From Rhexocercosporidium sp. MPI-PUGE-AT-0058 (lineage: Eukaryota; Ascomycota; Leotiomycetes; Helotiales), in contig JAGTJL010000036.1 in NCBI GenBank assembly GCA_020746875.1, positions 184,325 to 248,324 on the forward strand: a DNA stretch of 64,000 nucleotides. Reading direction: 5' to 3'. This document shows positions 23,613-35,724 of this stretch, in pieces. Within the stretch, counting starts at the first letter, position 1. The number at the start of each line of letters is the position of its first letter. The notes below the pieces were generated by a model. It searched no databases. It was not told where the DNA came from and was given only the letters and a program-made list of their open reading frames with translations. A program made the position numbers and the translations under genes.

Positions 23613-24655
23613 TTGATTCCCATTCACACTTCGACCAGGGGGTGTTGCTATTCCAGCGCGGTGGCTTTTCTTCTTTTGCTTGCGATGCAAATGGCGGTGT
23701 TTGGACACAAAAGTGAAAAGTTGACTTTCTCTCCCTCTCTCGAAATGTTCGACCCTTTCATAATCCTTGAAAATGGGGCTGAAATTCAGAACTTATGTGC
23801 GAGATGCATGGGTATGGAGTGGTGGGATGCTTCTGTTTGTATATGTACATAGGGACTATTGAAATCAACAAAGAGGGTTTCAAAGCAAGTCCGCGTGGAC
23901 GTTTGATGCGAGTGCAGCTGTGAGTGCACAAGCCAGTTCTTAACTCTCGTGAGATTGCTCACTTTCGCGCTCCGCCTAGCCGAAGTTCTGTTTTCTGTAT
24001 TTTGAAAGGTGTTTGTTGGTATCTATCTGTTGTGTTCCTTTTATTTCATTCTATTCCCAAGTCAGATGAACGTCGCCTTGCAAATCTGAGATCCAAGAGA
24101 CATTTCCTTCTCGTCGGCTCGCTCTGCAGACTCGCTTGATGGCGGCATGCTGCAATAAGATCCTCTCATCACAACAAGTACCGAAGTTACCTTTCTGGAA
24201 AGCTCCTGTCAGCGCAAATCATTCCGCGGAAGAGTGCTGGTACAGTACGGAGGTGCTGGGGGTAATGTTTGGCTCACCGCCTTTGGCAGAACAAGGAAAT
24301 CTGAGTGTTTGGTTGGTTGAAGCCCTGGTACCTCTGTACGTATCCCAACCACACAACTCTTCTTGGGGGCCGTTTTCACTATCCCTGTCCTATTTATGCC
24401 TTGGGATTGGCTAGCCTTGAGCCTAAACTCGCTCTCCTGGTATTGATCCCCAGCCACCACTCCATTTCAGACCATAGCTTCTTTCTATTAACTGCACCTT
24501 GAATCACTACGAATTGATAGGCTCGCTGTGGGCTTAAGTACGGGATACCCAACGTTCCCCTGAATTGAGAATTTCTCTTAAATCCCGATCGTCCTCCTCA
24601 GCCTGTCTGTCACCTTGGCCTTCTGTTATGCTCGTTGCGAGCGTTGCGAGCGAGG
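23613..24655. other. Intergenic; no gene recognised
   Basis: It holds the ILV2 3' region and the upstream region of the next gene. Frames at 23924-24139 and 24136-24414 show no recognisable domain. Confidence 0.5.
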
Positions 24656-25947
24656 ATGCTTCTCTCACAATGGCGTCTCGTCTTCTGGCAAGCTTTCTTG
24701 TTAACTCTTAGCAATCCCGTCGTTATCGCAGTGGTTATAACTAGTGTGCCATCGACCTTCGTAGGCTTACAAGCTGGAGGGCGGCTCCAGATAAGTTGGG
24801 CAGACGCGTCTGGCGCCGTGACGCTCACGCTGAAGAACGGGGAGGCCAATGCAATGAAGACTGTAAAAATTGTCGCTTGTACGGTGTTAGACTTTCTTTA
24901 CCTCGAACCTATCTTTCTCTTCGACTGGCAATCGCAATCAATATCCCAATTCCACTGTCAATCTGGGGGTTTTGCGGTATTCCCTCCCTCGTTTGTCTGT
25001 CAACTACAGTAACTAACTGTACCTGTCTCGTTTTCGTAGCCGAACTTACGGGTACATCCTTCATTTGGTCGATACCCTCTAATCTCCCTACCGATTTTTA
25101 CGCATTGCAGGTCGATGATTCGAGTGGTGTCCCGAATTACTCTGTGAGGTTTGAGATCCAAGGCGTCGATGGTCCGGTCTCGGTAAGTATTTTCCCTCTC
25201 TCTATGCTTTGGATTCCTGTTGTATGGGTTGAAACCATGGATTATAAGATTACGTGTCTAATAATTAGCCAGTCATCTTCCACTCCCATTTCCACCTCCT
25301 CTTCCTCATCGATACCAACAACGTCAACATCGTCATCAACCTCATCAAAACCAATTCTTACATTCTCAACCACGTCCTCAACATCATCCACGTCACAACC
25401 CATCCCCTTGTCCTCAACTACCTCGCTATCAACATCCTCCTCCTCCTCACAAGCGACATCCACACTCCCTTCAAGCGCCACAACCTCTCCTCCCACCAGT
25501 CTATCTGCCGCCTCAAGTTCAAGCCCAAGCTCAAGATCGAGCGGTCTCTCCACAGGCGCCAAAGCAGGTATAGGTGTCGGCGCTGCCCTCGTCTTCCTTA
25601 TTTTCGTCGGATTGGCGTTCTGGTGGGGTAGACGATCAGCTGCTGCAAGACATGGTAAAGAAACTAGTAACCAAGCCAACCACGAAATCACGTTTGGGAA
25701 AGCAGAACTTGGCGGTGCGGGAGGTGGGGGTATTGCAGTCGGCGATGGTGATGAGAGGAAAGAGAGGGCAGAGTTAGAAGGCTTGGCATTGAGTGAGGAG
25801 GAGAACAGGGAGTTGGAGAGGAGGAGACGGGCGGCTGAGTTAGAGGGGAGGGGGATAAGCAGTCCGGTCAAAGGCTGGAGTGGGGAGAGGGCGGAGCTAG
25901 AGGGACGGAGGAGGGAGGGTAGTGAGGGGAGGTGGGAGATTGGGTAG
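24656..25947 (+). CDS. Kre9-like ectodomain, Ser/Thr-rich stalk, single-pass membrane protein (family member A)
   Basis: Exons 24656-24878, 25040-25182 and 25273-25947 give 346 residues. A signal peptide (WRLVFWQAFLLTLSNPVVIA) is followed by a Kre9/Knh1-like domain: LQAGGRLQISW, then ELTGTSFIWSIPSNLPTDFY and PNYSVRFEIQG. Next is a long Ser/Thr stalk, probably O-mannosylated. The cassette GLSTGAKAGIGVGA leads into one transmembrane helix and the stop-transfer motif GRRSAAA. The acidic and basic cytosolic tail has ERRRRAAELEGR, repeats GERAELEGRRR and ends WEIG. The intron before the stalk is phase 0. Topology resembles fungal cell-wall stress sensors, but signalling is inferred only. Three related genes lie downstream on the same strand. 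Confidence 0.85.
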
Positions 25948-26443
25948 GAGACGAGATGCTACATTGTGCTACGCTCAACGCCAAAATCGTTTTCAATGGG
26001 TGCATTACATGGTCATAAGCTGTTTTTGGTGTTTCCTTCGGCGTTCCGGACGCGGTCGGCAAGCACCGCGAAACCGCACCGTCCGATGTCATGAGAAATA
26101 AGCGAGGACAACAACGCTAAATGCCAGTCTCCTCAATTAACAATAGGAGCAGCACACAATAGGGGCAGCACACAATAGGAATAAAGCACAATAGCAAAGG
26201 GCTCGCTTAACTTAAATCCCACGATCGCTCCCATTTCCAAACCTACATAATCGTTCGTTCTCTTGGACTTCTTTCTTTCTTCCGTCTGCCTTCTCAAACG
26301 TCAAAAACTTGAACTGCCTTCGAGAACAAATTACCCAGAAACAAAAAATACAGCATCAAGCTACAATTCTCAACGACATTTCAAATCTTCCTGCTTCTAC
26401 CAATCACCAACTCAACCAACTCAATCCCTCAACCGACTTCAAC
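25948..26443. other. Intergenic, with a short tandem repeat at 26141-26194
   Basis: The unit GCAGCACACAATAGG occurs twice in full (26149-26163 and 26165-26179) and in part before and after. It lies about 250 bp upstream of the BTB gene start. Confidence 0.7.
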
Positions 26444-27409
26444 ATGACCAAGCGCGCCGGATCCCCAGATATCGACGCTCCCGCTTCAAAGCGCTCGTCA
26501 ACCTCTCCCTCGTCCCGATCATCCACCCCAGATGATCTAGCTATCGCTGCTCAGCCTCCAACCTTCCAGTAAGAACTTCCAATACACCGACTCTCCCCTT
26601 CTTTAACTAACACCATATCTAGCACCGGTCAAGATGTTGTGATGGTCATAGTTGGTGAAGGCGAAGACAGCGAAATCTTCATAATCCACGCTGGCCTTCT
26701 CACCTACCATTCTGGCTACTTCCGAGACATCCTCAAGTCCAAGTCCTCATCAAGAGCTGCTGGCGATGCTGGTTCCGGTACCAGTATTGGTCCCACCATG
26801 CCAAAAGTCTCCCTCCCAACCATCTCCCCCTCCACCTTCGGCATCCTCCTCCACTGGCTCTACACCCGGGAAATCACCCTCCCATCCGGCGAGCGACCAG
26901 GTCTCGTCCCCCTCGCTAAGCTCTACCTCCTCTCGAAGAAACTCCTTCTCCTTCCCCCGTCAACATCCTATCTCTACCAAACCCTCGTCTTCGGCTCCAT
27001 CGACGCCGCCTCCCTCTCTCATCTCAGCCGCTTCTGCTACGATTCTGGCGACTCCCTGCTCGAGGATCTAGCTGTTCGCAAGACCATGGAGACGTTCGGA
27101 AGAAGAGATATCGAGGATGTCATGGAGGGCATGCCCGAGCGGATGAAGGGCGATTTCGCGATTGCGATGATGATTCAGTGTGTTAAGCTGCCGGGATGGA
27201 GTGAGGGCGGCTTCCAGGGGGTTTTTGAGACAGTTGATCCGGATGCGGAATTTGAATTGGAGACTCCGTGGAAGATGGAGAGTGCTGATGTCGGTGCTGA
27301 GTCCGTTCATGGTGGTGGTGCTGGTGATGTTGTTGGTACTGGTACTGGTGCTGGTGAGGAAGATCAACCAGCCGAATCTGTTGAGGGGAGAGGAGTTAGA
27401 GAGAGGTAG
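26444..27409 (+). CDS. BTB/POZ domain protein
   Basis: Exons 26444-26568 and 26623-27409, with intron GTAAGA...CTAG, encode 303 residues. The N-terminal 40 residues are Ser/Pro-rich and start MTKRAGSPDIDAPASKR. The BTB fold follows: DVVMVIVGEGEDSEIFIIHAGLL and YHSGYFRDILK, then the core helix region SPSTFGILLHWLYTREITLP and a leucine-rich KLYLLSKKLLLLP. BTB domains mediate dimerisation and often act as Cullin-3 adaptors, but no Kelch, MATH or zinc-finger partner domain is seen, so the target is unknown. The C-terminus is Gly/Glu-rich and low-complexity. Many ascomycetes have expanded families of such short BTB proteins. Confidence 0.88.
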
Positions 27410-27791
27410 TTCCAGAGCAGGAAGCTAGTGTGGAGTATTCGGAGGAGTCGGGGGCGACTATTCAGAAGGAGTACTTCAGAACTGGCAGCGAGGGAGATGA
27501 TGAGGTTTGAGAGATAGCTAGATGCAGAGAGAGTGCATGAATACATACCAAGTTTTTGAGATTCGGAAGTTCGCTAAAGTTTGAACTCATTTCCCCCCTT
27601 CTGCTTCTTGACGTGTAATGTGTCGTCAGTATAGGGAGAGAGTGAACTTCCTAGCCATTTTCCTACGTGTTCTATCTGTTGTTCCACGTAATACTCTTAT
27701 AGGTCATTGACTGTAACTTGTACTTCTTCCTTCTTGACTCGATAAAAGAACACCTCAATTCGCTGGCTGCATACAGTTACTACCAATCCAT
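27410..27791. other. Intergenic between convergent genes
   Basis: 3' flanks of the BTB gene and of the ankyrin pseudogene. Nothing else is seen. Confidence 0.6.
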
Positions 27792-29329
27792 CTATTTCTT
27801 ATCCAAAACAAGTAAAGCCATAGACTCCAATCCCCGCTTCATCGCATCCTTTGATAACCCCTCCCGCTCCTCGTCACTCCGCTCGCGGCGTCTCATAATC
27901 AGCTTCACCATCGCAGTATGTTCCAGTTTAATCGCAGGACGAAGCGGGTCCCAGTAAGCGCGTTCGAGACTTGCACCATGATCAAGCAGCTTCTTAACGA
28001 TGTTCAAGCTGCCTCCCGAAGCAGCAGCCATGAGCGCGCACCCGCTAGCCTGTCCTCTTGAATGATTAGGGTTTGCTCCACGCTCGAGGAGCAGATCGAC
28101 GATATCCTCATGGCCATACCGCGCCGCAATGATCAGCGGATTACAATTGTGCCTCCTCCCCCCGCCGTCGACATCAGCGCCTTCGTTGAGGAGACGGCGC
28201 ACCATATCTATATTCCCCAGATCGACTTGATGCGCCAGAAATATAGCGAGAGCATCTGGGGACGAGAGGAAGGGTTTACGGAAGAAAGAGTCAATGTACT
28301 GGAATACTTCCCAGGTTCTAGCGCAGAATATGGCGTTTTGGAGATCATAGCCTGCGCTTGATATTGCTTCAACATATCCGTAGCGCTGGCCTGCAAAATC
28401 AGTGATATTGTTTGCAGATCGTGACGGTGGATAGATAGCTAAGCGTATCATATCCATGTCGCCTAACATGACAGCTCCCTTGATCGAACCAGGTCCAGAC
28501 TTCGCTCTCCAATTCAGCCGCCGCCTGCTACCAACAGGAACAATAACTTCGATATCCGGTAGTCACTCCTGGAAAAGCATCAATATATCAGCATTGCCCG
28601 CCCAAGCTGCAAGTTGTATAGGCGAAGGGAACAGGTAGTTTTCTAGCGTAGGGCAATATCCATCTAATAAGAGGGTCTTTGCTAGATTGATTTGATTGAA
28701 GTAAGCGGCTGCACTGAGGAGGTTTAGGCCGGGATTCGATCTCATCTCGTTAGGGTCTTGGGAACCCCAGGCTTCACGATGGCCGGGCGCATAGCTTCCA
28801 CGTCCGAGTGCTAGCCAGCAGAGTGCGTCGAGCGTGGGTTCGTAGTCTAAGTCTGTGAGCGGGCAGAGATTTTCTGCTAGCTGGCGGATCTCGACGAAGC
28901 GGCCACATTCTTTATGAGATGGAACTTTAGCTTTGCGGAAGGAAGATATTTGGGGGGGGGGGGGGGGGGGGGGGGGTTCACGGACTTGAATCACGCTCAT
29001 TTTTGACTCGGTACAAAAGGTAGGAATGCCAGAGCTTTTGCGCCCCATATGTCCTTCGGATGTACCAGTTTTCCATAAATTCAAGAACGCAGCTTATCCT
29101 ACGCTCGGCTATAAAGTCGTCTAATACTCGTGATTCGAAAAGAGCTGGTTGGAAGAGGCTTTTGAAGCGTTCTGGTCGAGTTCGCATCGTTGTACTTTAT
29201 GAAAAGATGGGTTTTCTCACTACAGATGAGCTTCAATCTCAGTGCTCTTGGCATTCCTCTTGAAATGATAGAATAAAGTAGGATTTTGTGGAGGATGTGT
29301 TCGGTGAAGTTGAACAAGTCCATCTTCAT
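27792..29329 (-). pseudogene. F-box-like / ankyrin-repeat protein, interrupted
   Basis: Exon 1 (29221-29329) encodes MKMDLFNFTEHILHKILLYS and ALRLKLIC, and exon 2 (28982-29171) continues KRFKSLFQPALFESRVLDDF, the N-terminus typical of a fungal ankyrin family. A 25-base run of G on the plus strand (28952-28976) follows, across which I cannot carry the frame. The 3' part has ankyrin repeats: INLAKTLLLDGYCPT, then LVDLGNID-like units, NPLIIAARYGHEDIVDLLLE and GGSLNIVKKLLDHGASLE. An in-frame TGA at 28563-28565 interrupts it between LMLFQE and LPDIEVIVPVGSRR, although protein-like sequence continues in the same frame on both sides. Ankyrin repeats bind proteins; the partner is unknown. It could be a decayed gene, or the TGA could be hidden by an unrecognised intron. 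Confidence 0.65.
28952..28976 (+). repeat. 25-base G homopolymer
   Basis: An uninterrupted run of 25 G on the plus strand (C on the coding strand of the ankyrin gene), flanked by T on both sides. Its true length is doubtful in any assembly. Confidence 0.9.
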
Positions 29330-31091
29330 CTTAGTCCACGAATTCAATAGTGTTGGCGCTAGTCTGGTTGTTTGCTGATATGGCGCGTAGTTTCGCTGCA
29401 CTTTTCTTTTTCTTTTTCCGAGTGAAAGAGATAGAAAAAGGGGATAAGAAAAGATGCCTATGTACTGTATGGTTATGCAATGCAAGCTTAGAATAGCTTA
29501 GCGCAGAACTTACCAACGTTCGGTCTGGTTGACGCGGCCTTTGTTGGATTTCGAATGAGGTATAGTTGTGCCACCAAGCTGCACGACTGATACATCATTC
29601 GCTTAACAGAATGTTTGTGCCTCGCGCTTTTAATCATATGTTTCAGGAACTTTTTGTCGTTGCTGTTGCTGTTGTGAGCAAATTGATCGCAAGCGACTTT
29701 GTGTCACGCCTTTCCTAGGACTATAAGAAGCCTAGAATAGCCACGTCATCTGCGTTGAATTAAGGTTCTAGCACAACGCTTTCGTCTAGGCTCATTTCGG
29801 AAGATGTTTTCGCGTACTGACGATGACACTATGGCAGACCTGAAGCGAGGTTATTCGTACTCCAAGGGTCTGCACCACTTCAACATAACTGTGCACCCGC
29901 CACGTTTAAATTCCCATCCACTGGAGACGGTTAAAGTACATCGCTTAGGGTTTGTATTGAAGAAACCTCTGCCTATTGACGATACGGTATAAAAGTGGTG
30001 AAAGTTGCGTAAGAAGCGACTGTTTACGTTTGGGATAACAACGAAATTGACAAGATCGCATGGTTGACAAGAGCATATGCTGGAAGCGGCAGTATGGCGA
30101 GCCGACATATCAGATCGGATACATCAGTATCTCTAGTCTTAGCTGCAACGGTTTTGCTATCGGTAGTCCCAAAATCACATCCTCGGAGCACGAACCAGGT
30201 TACAAGAAATTCGGAGGTTGCTTACCAAGGAAGCGGCAATTTGACAATAGTGCCATTCATGAAAACCTGCTAAATAATCGGGTGAAGCGCGCGTGTCTCG
30301 AAATTTTCCGCTGACCTGAATTAATTTTGGCTACATGGTAGAATGTGTCGTTCTATGGGCACCCTCGTACTTGGTTATTCGCAGTAAAAATCCAGATCAG
30401 GAATTACAAATGGCTTAAATCAATTAGGTTGACTCCCGATGTGGCCCCCAATTACTCGAAGCTGGCTTTCGGCTTAGAACTGATTGGATATTCATTTTCA
30501 GCCTTCGTGTTTCTTCATCAACTATAGAATTACTGGTGATTTGCACCACCTACGACAGCCACACACGGTTTCCCTATATCAGCTTAGAGGGAAACCATAA
30601 AGCGATATCGTAGGATCATGGCCAACCTTTTCTACCCCGCAGTCCGTTTGAAGCAAAGATCTCCCCCTAGTTGCAAGCAATTATCTGCTGCCAAGACTCT
30701 CTCGCTACCTTCTGTCTCGAATCCTTCGTGTTACACCGCGGTTCCTCGAGATGGGAAACGGCTTTGCGATGTGGCTGTGGGATGGGAATCAGAGTCGCAC
30801 GTGTGCATGAGGCTTGGCCCCAAGCGACAGCCAGCTGGTATTTCTGCAGCATCCTTCACTGTGCCACATCAATACAGATTGGATCAATGTATTTGATTGG
30901 CTATACAATACATCTGCACGACCAGCCGCCTGGCTAGATAGCTGTGACTATATCTTGGATGTTGTTTTCCCATTTCCTTTCGAAATCTTTCTTCCCTTCT
31001 TTCTTTCCGCAATGGTTTGAGCGCTGGAAGAAGCGAGGAACTCAATTCTCTGGTCTTCCCAAGCCGTTGCAGATCCAACTCTCATCACGAA
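29330..31091. other. Long region with no recognised gene
   Basis: Several frames of 60-130 codons overlap on both strands (for example 29804-29992 and 30618-30896 plus). None has a domain, a signal peptide or supporting splice sites. Base composition is normal, so this is not a RIP block. Confidence 0.5.
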
Positions 31092-32520
31092 ATGGAGCTG
31101 AGCTCAAGGTTAGCTAGTGCATTTTCGTGCTTCGTGGTGCTCGTGGTCGTGCTGGCGCAAAACACGTTCGATCCAAATTCGGTCGCGCTTTCAACTCGAA
31201 TTATAACCACTAAGTTCCCTTTCCCTTCCAGGCTCCCTGATTTATTCTCCTACAATCAGCTCTCTTACACAACGAAGAATCATAGGTGATAGGTAATTAG
31301 CTGATAATCTCCAGGTCTGTGGTGTTCAAGTCAAAAGAGCACCTGCGGATTGCTCTGCAGTGGAGGCCTCCAAAGTAACGACTGCGATACGGTATGTTTG
31401 GACTCTCGTGCCCTTCGATCCCGTATTATGTTCAGAAAGATAGTCAAAATTTGCTAAAATACCAATGTCCCTACCACAGGCTACGTTGGCCTTCGACTGT
31501 ACCTGTCTATCCAATGGATCCTCGCCTGGATTGCAGTATTACACAAATACTATGCCCACATTTATATGCGAGCATATCTTCGGCGACTGCGTGGCAGCTA
31601 GTGTAGGAGATGCCAGCGCTCAAGCAGCGTGTGTGGCGTATGAGAAAGAGAATTGCGGAAACTCGACCCCGCCTCTTTTGTTGCTCCTCTTACTACTACC
31701 TCGGAGAAATCTGCTTCTAGTTCTACTTCCATTCGAAGCAGCTCAGTAAGTTTCTTGTATTTCCTTGGTGTTTATACTATTGCATAAACGAAAGCGGTGA
31801 AACTGTGGACTTTGACTATGTCGAGCCTCTCGCTAACACACCCCTCTTTAAGCAAACCACAAGTAGCAGAACTTCCTCGAGCAGTCCATCTTCAGCCCTC
31901 CCTTCAATCCAATCTCAAAGAAGTACGCGCTCGTCATCACAAACATCGGAATCGTCTTCAGCAGGTACATCTCAGCGCGTATCAGGCAGCACACCACCTC
32001 CCTCTCCAACGCCAACATCGACAGGTAGAAGCGGAGGTGGGCTATCCACTGGTGCCAAAGCCGGCATTGGTGTCGGTGCTGTCCTGGGAGTCATACTTTT
32101 GATTCTCCGAGGCTGGGGCCTATTCATGTATGGGAGGAGAAGCGCTGGGAGAAAGGAAAAAGATGGAGCTGAGTCTGGTGGAGCCATGGGAGGGAAAGCT
32201 GAATTGTCAGCAGGGCCAAATGCTGTGCGGTAAGTCTGTGTTTCTCATCCCACGTTTGATTATCATGCAATAGATCTTTAAGCTTCGGGTACTCGTCATA
32301 AACAGGGATGAAAAGAAGCTCTGACTTTTAGAATAGGGCCGAATTGGCAGATACGCCACTTAGCGAAGAGAAGAAGAGAGAGCTAGATAGAAGGAGGAGA
32401 GCTGCTGAACTAGCAGGAGATACAAGCTTTGCGATAGCAGAGATAGGTGATGGAACTCCAATCGGAGAGAGAAGAGAGCTGGAGGCTAGAAGAGCGGCTG
32501 TGAGGTACGAGATGGGCTGA
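31092..32520 (+). CDS. Cys-rich (DUF7707-like) ectodomain membrane protein (family member B), one frameshift
   Basis: The ATG at 31092 starts a signal peptide (LASAFSCFVVLVVVLAQ) and DPNSVALSTR. Exon 2, ending at 31391, reads LWCSSQKSTCGLLCSGG. Exon 3 (31480-31745) reads FDCTCLSNGSSPGLQYYTN and ICEHIFGDCVAASVG. Exon 4 (31853-32229) holds the Ser/Thr stalk, the cassette GLSTGAKAGIGVGA, a helix and YGRRSAG. Exon 5 (32337-32520) holds EEKKRELDRRRRAAELAG and ends YEMG. The spacing of Trp-Cys and Cys pairs resembles fungal DUF7707-type proteins. In exon 3, one base must be added near 31657-31668 to pass from the Cys domain to LDPASFVAP and the stalk; phases then fit. No GT donor is found at the end of exon 1. 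The helix contains Arg-Gly-Trp, unusual for a membrane span. Either the sequence has errors or the gene is decaying. Confidence 0.65.
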
Positions 32521-34478
32521 TGAAATATACGATATATATTTTTTAGCTGACTTGGATCTGATTACTACTCTTTTATTTTGATGTGCTGCAGTGCCTGTAC
32601 GCGACTCCCATTGTTCTTCCTTTTGCCAGCAATGGTCGCGTCTTCTGATCAAAAGGGGCACACAATCCCTAGACTTGATCATCAATCCATTATCCCTTCA
32701 AGTGAAGCTGCATTCGCACCCAATCCTTCCCTCTGTTCGCTCTTCATTTCAAGGATAAGGTTATATTCAACGCATCGTCGGCATTGCTATTCTAGCGGAT
32801 AATCTGGGCCACGTCGATCTGCAGAAAATCATCAGCTAAGGTGCGCATGAGAGATACACGTGGCCGTCGAGATCATGACAGGGTACTAGTGGTGGTGTAC
32901 AAAGTCATTGTTTGGAGTAGAACAGACAAGCCAGGTTTCTCCCAGATGGGAAAGTTCAAGCCAACATAATAAATAAGACGCGACGCGAAGTTTCGTGATT
33001 ATCTCGCGCTGGAGATCAGTTTGTACTTTGCAGCACAGCGCATTGAAGTCTCTTGAAGCCTGAAAGCTTGCAAGTTGTTGTTGAGAACAGTCAAATATGA
33101 CAGGTCCATCGTGGTTCTCACAGGCTTTGAGCATGAATATCTATATTAGCTCTCATATAACTGTCAAGTGACTTTTCTGAATGTTGAGTCACGCTGCTAG
33201 CCTTTGGAGCATTGAATGCAAATCTCCAAGGCTTTCGATTCCTCCTCATTTCCGCTGCAAAGCCAATCTTTAGGGACCCAGATCCCATAGGGAACATTTA
33301 GCTTGTTTGAGCTTGTTTGGGTGACAGAGTTTACTGATGCCCTAAGTTTGCATCTTCATTTGATCGAGACATCAAGTTCAACGAATCTCCTCGGTCAGCA
33401 ATTAAGGTGTGGACAAAGCTTTCGTTATGACCAATTATTTCACCTGTTTATTACAAGTGGAGATCTTCTATCCACCTGCATGAATCTTGGCAGCGATATG
33501 TGCCGGGTTCTTTGTTTCTTCGAATGTTCTTCCCGGACTCTTTGACGTCTGGAAGGCACATCCCTGCTTCCACCCAGCCATTCTTGTCTCAGGTCAATGT
33601 TCTGTACGAGCGTGCGCCGTACGATTTCAAGACAAGACCGGAATTGAGATGAGATGAGAAAATGCTCTGAAGTATTCGGCTGGAAAATTAGAAGTATATC
33701 AAGCAATTTAATCGATAGTTTCGATACGGTAGGGCTGTTGATGTAAAGCCGGGAGATTTAGTGTCTCTCCAGGAATAGAAGCACTGGAGATCATTCATTT
33801 GTTCCCTTCCTGGGGTGCAGTAGTGAGCGATCATCTAGTTTTCGTTTATTGTGCCTGCCAATTTCCGAAGTGATATCATCCTGTGTTTGTGTTTGTGGCA
33901 TCTGGCGAAGTTCCGAATCGGTGTTTGGCTTTCAGACATGTGAGTTGTCACCAAAAGCATGTATCAGAAAATACAAGAACTCCTGTGCCTGCCCCTTATA
34001 TATACTTGTCGTTTCAATAACTGCATCTGCAGTAGCGTCGTCGTCACAAACACACTGCATTGCAGCTGCGTGGTCAAAAATATCATCCACTTGAGAAAAA
34101 GGGGGTTGGGGCAAACGGGTCTCGCTTGTGGAGCTCACGCCTGCCGAACTTCTGGCGGCACTTCCGGGTCTGTGGATCAGCCTTGGGCCTCAAATCGCTC
34201 CAATTTCCGAGTGCTCGGTCGCTGACCCGACAAGCTGCATCCCAGTGTTTTCTTCTCTTTTTGTACATGGAAGGCCTTAATGCACCTATATGACGGAAAT
34301 GGGGAAGGAAGCCCACTGGTCCTTTTTCAGAATGGCTCCCGCCTCCTGCTCCATCCTTGGGAACGTCTTTCTTCCCTCAAGTTCAGCCTCTTCCTTTGGT
34401 TTCATCTTTTTCGGTTTCTGTAGGAGGTCTTTCTATGTCTGAATTTTGGTGTGTACGATAAATGACGGTGTTGGGAAG
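32521..34478. other. Long region with no recognised gene
   Basis: Short frames only (32886-33134 minus, 33849-34094 plus and others) without recognisable content. The last few hundred bases are pyrimidine-rich, like a promoter and leader for the gene starting at 34479. Confidence 0.5.
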
Positions 34479-35724
34479 ATGTTGCCTCGTTCGCTCGTTT
34501 ATATGATTTTGGCCTACACGGCACCTTGCATGGGACTTGTCACACCCACAAACACGGCTTCAGAATTTCAAAAGATCCAGGTTGGGTCACCTTTTACTAT
34601 TTCTTGGTCGGGTGCGACAGGAGACGTGACGATTGCTTTACTACTTGCCTCTGGCACCACGGTCGTTACCATCGGAAGTATGATTTCGGAACCCTGGATT
34701 GTGTGTAACATCAGACTGATTGCTTTTATAGGCGCCTTGACGGGAACTTCATATGTTTGGACACCACCAGCATTATCAACGACAGACACATACAATTTAC
34801 AATTTGTGGATGCGACGCTCGTGACGAGCAAGTCGGTGAGCTTCGATTTTGGCTCAGAATCGGTGGCGGCAGCAGCCCAAGATGCATCCAGTTCGCAGGT
34901 CAGTCGAAGTTTTATATGCTGGGTATTTATTTGAGTACCACAAAGCTAATCCTGGAGTTGAAACACAGTTACCGAGACCGACCCTTTCCGCTTCATCGAC
35001 GAGAATTCGATCCCAAACCTCGAGCACGACTTCTGTCATTCAGTCGACGATGAGCTCTACTCTATCTCCCTCCACGATAGTTCCTCAAAAACCGACTTCA
35101 TCAACTACAGCTAGTTCAGCTGCCACAGTCACACCATCTACGCAAGAGAGAGGTCTTTCAGCGGGTGCCAAGGCGGGAATCAGCATTGGCGTGATCATTG
35201 GGATTCTGCTTATAATTTGCCTTGTGGTGCTTGCGTTTTGGATAGGACGACGATCAGCCCCAAATGCTCAGATGAATGACGACCGCAATGTAAACGATAT
35301 GGAAGACGGTGGTCAGGGTCGAGGATGGTATGGATGGCAGAAGCCAAAGCACGACCCAGGAAGTGCGGGAAGCAAGAGCAACCTGTTGAAAAGAAACAAA
35401 GATGGGAGATGCTCAACCATGGGAACAATGATGACTGATGGAAGGAATTCAAGGATGGATGCGTCAATGTTTACCGATGGGAGGAGTTCCAGGTTAGACA
35501 CGATGACGATGACGGATGGACGAGACTCGAGGATGGACACATTGACGCCAACACCAATGTCGCCTTTAGCTATGTCACCAGTAGATGGAAGGACATCTCG
35601 AGTCAGTATGCTTTCTGATGGAAGGACGTCGAGGATTGGACGCTTTGAGTTTGAAGATTCGACTGATGCGAGGGGGTTCAGTGGAGGAATTCGGATTGTA
35701 GAGATGGAAGATTTCAAGATTTGA
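34479..35724 (+). CDS. Kre9-like ectodomain membrane protein with DGRxSR tail repeats (family member C)
   Basis: Exons 34479-34677, 34732-34898 and 34969-35724 total 374 codons, 373 residues. A signal peptide (PRSLVYMILAYTAPCMGL) precedes a Kre9/Knh1-like domain: FQKIQVGSPFTISWSGATGD, then ALTGTSYVWTPPALSTTDTY. A short Ser/Thr stalk follows, then GLSAGAKAGISIGV, a single transmembrane helix and WIGRRSAP. The intron before the stalk is phase 0, as in the other members. The cytosolic tail differs from members A, B and D: it has no RRRRAAELE block and instead repeats a motif DGRxS(R/T) six times between about 35398 and 35640 (DGRNSRMD, DGRSSRLD, DGRDSRMD, DGRTSRVS, DGRTSRIG). The Arg-x-Ser content suggests kinase sites, but this is not shown. 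It is intact. Likely role: wall-associated sensor or adhesin-like protein; unproven. Confidence 0.85.

Noticed and set aside
25242..25871. 209-codon minus-strand frame opposite family member A
   Set aside because: It is the antisense of Ser/Thr-rich and Glu-rich repeats, with Glu/Asp/Val runs typical of such shadows; the plus-strand gene has a signal peptide, domain and TM.
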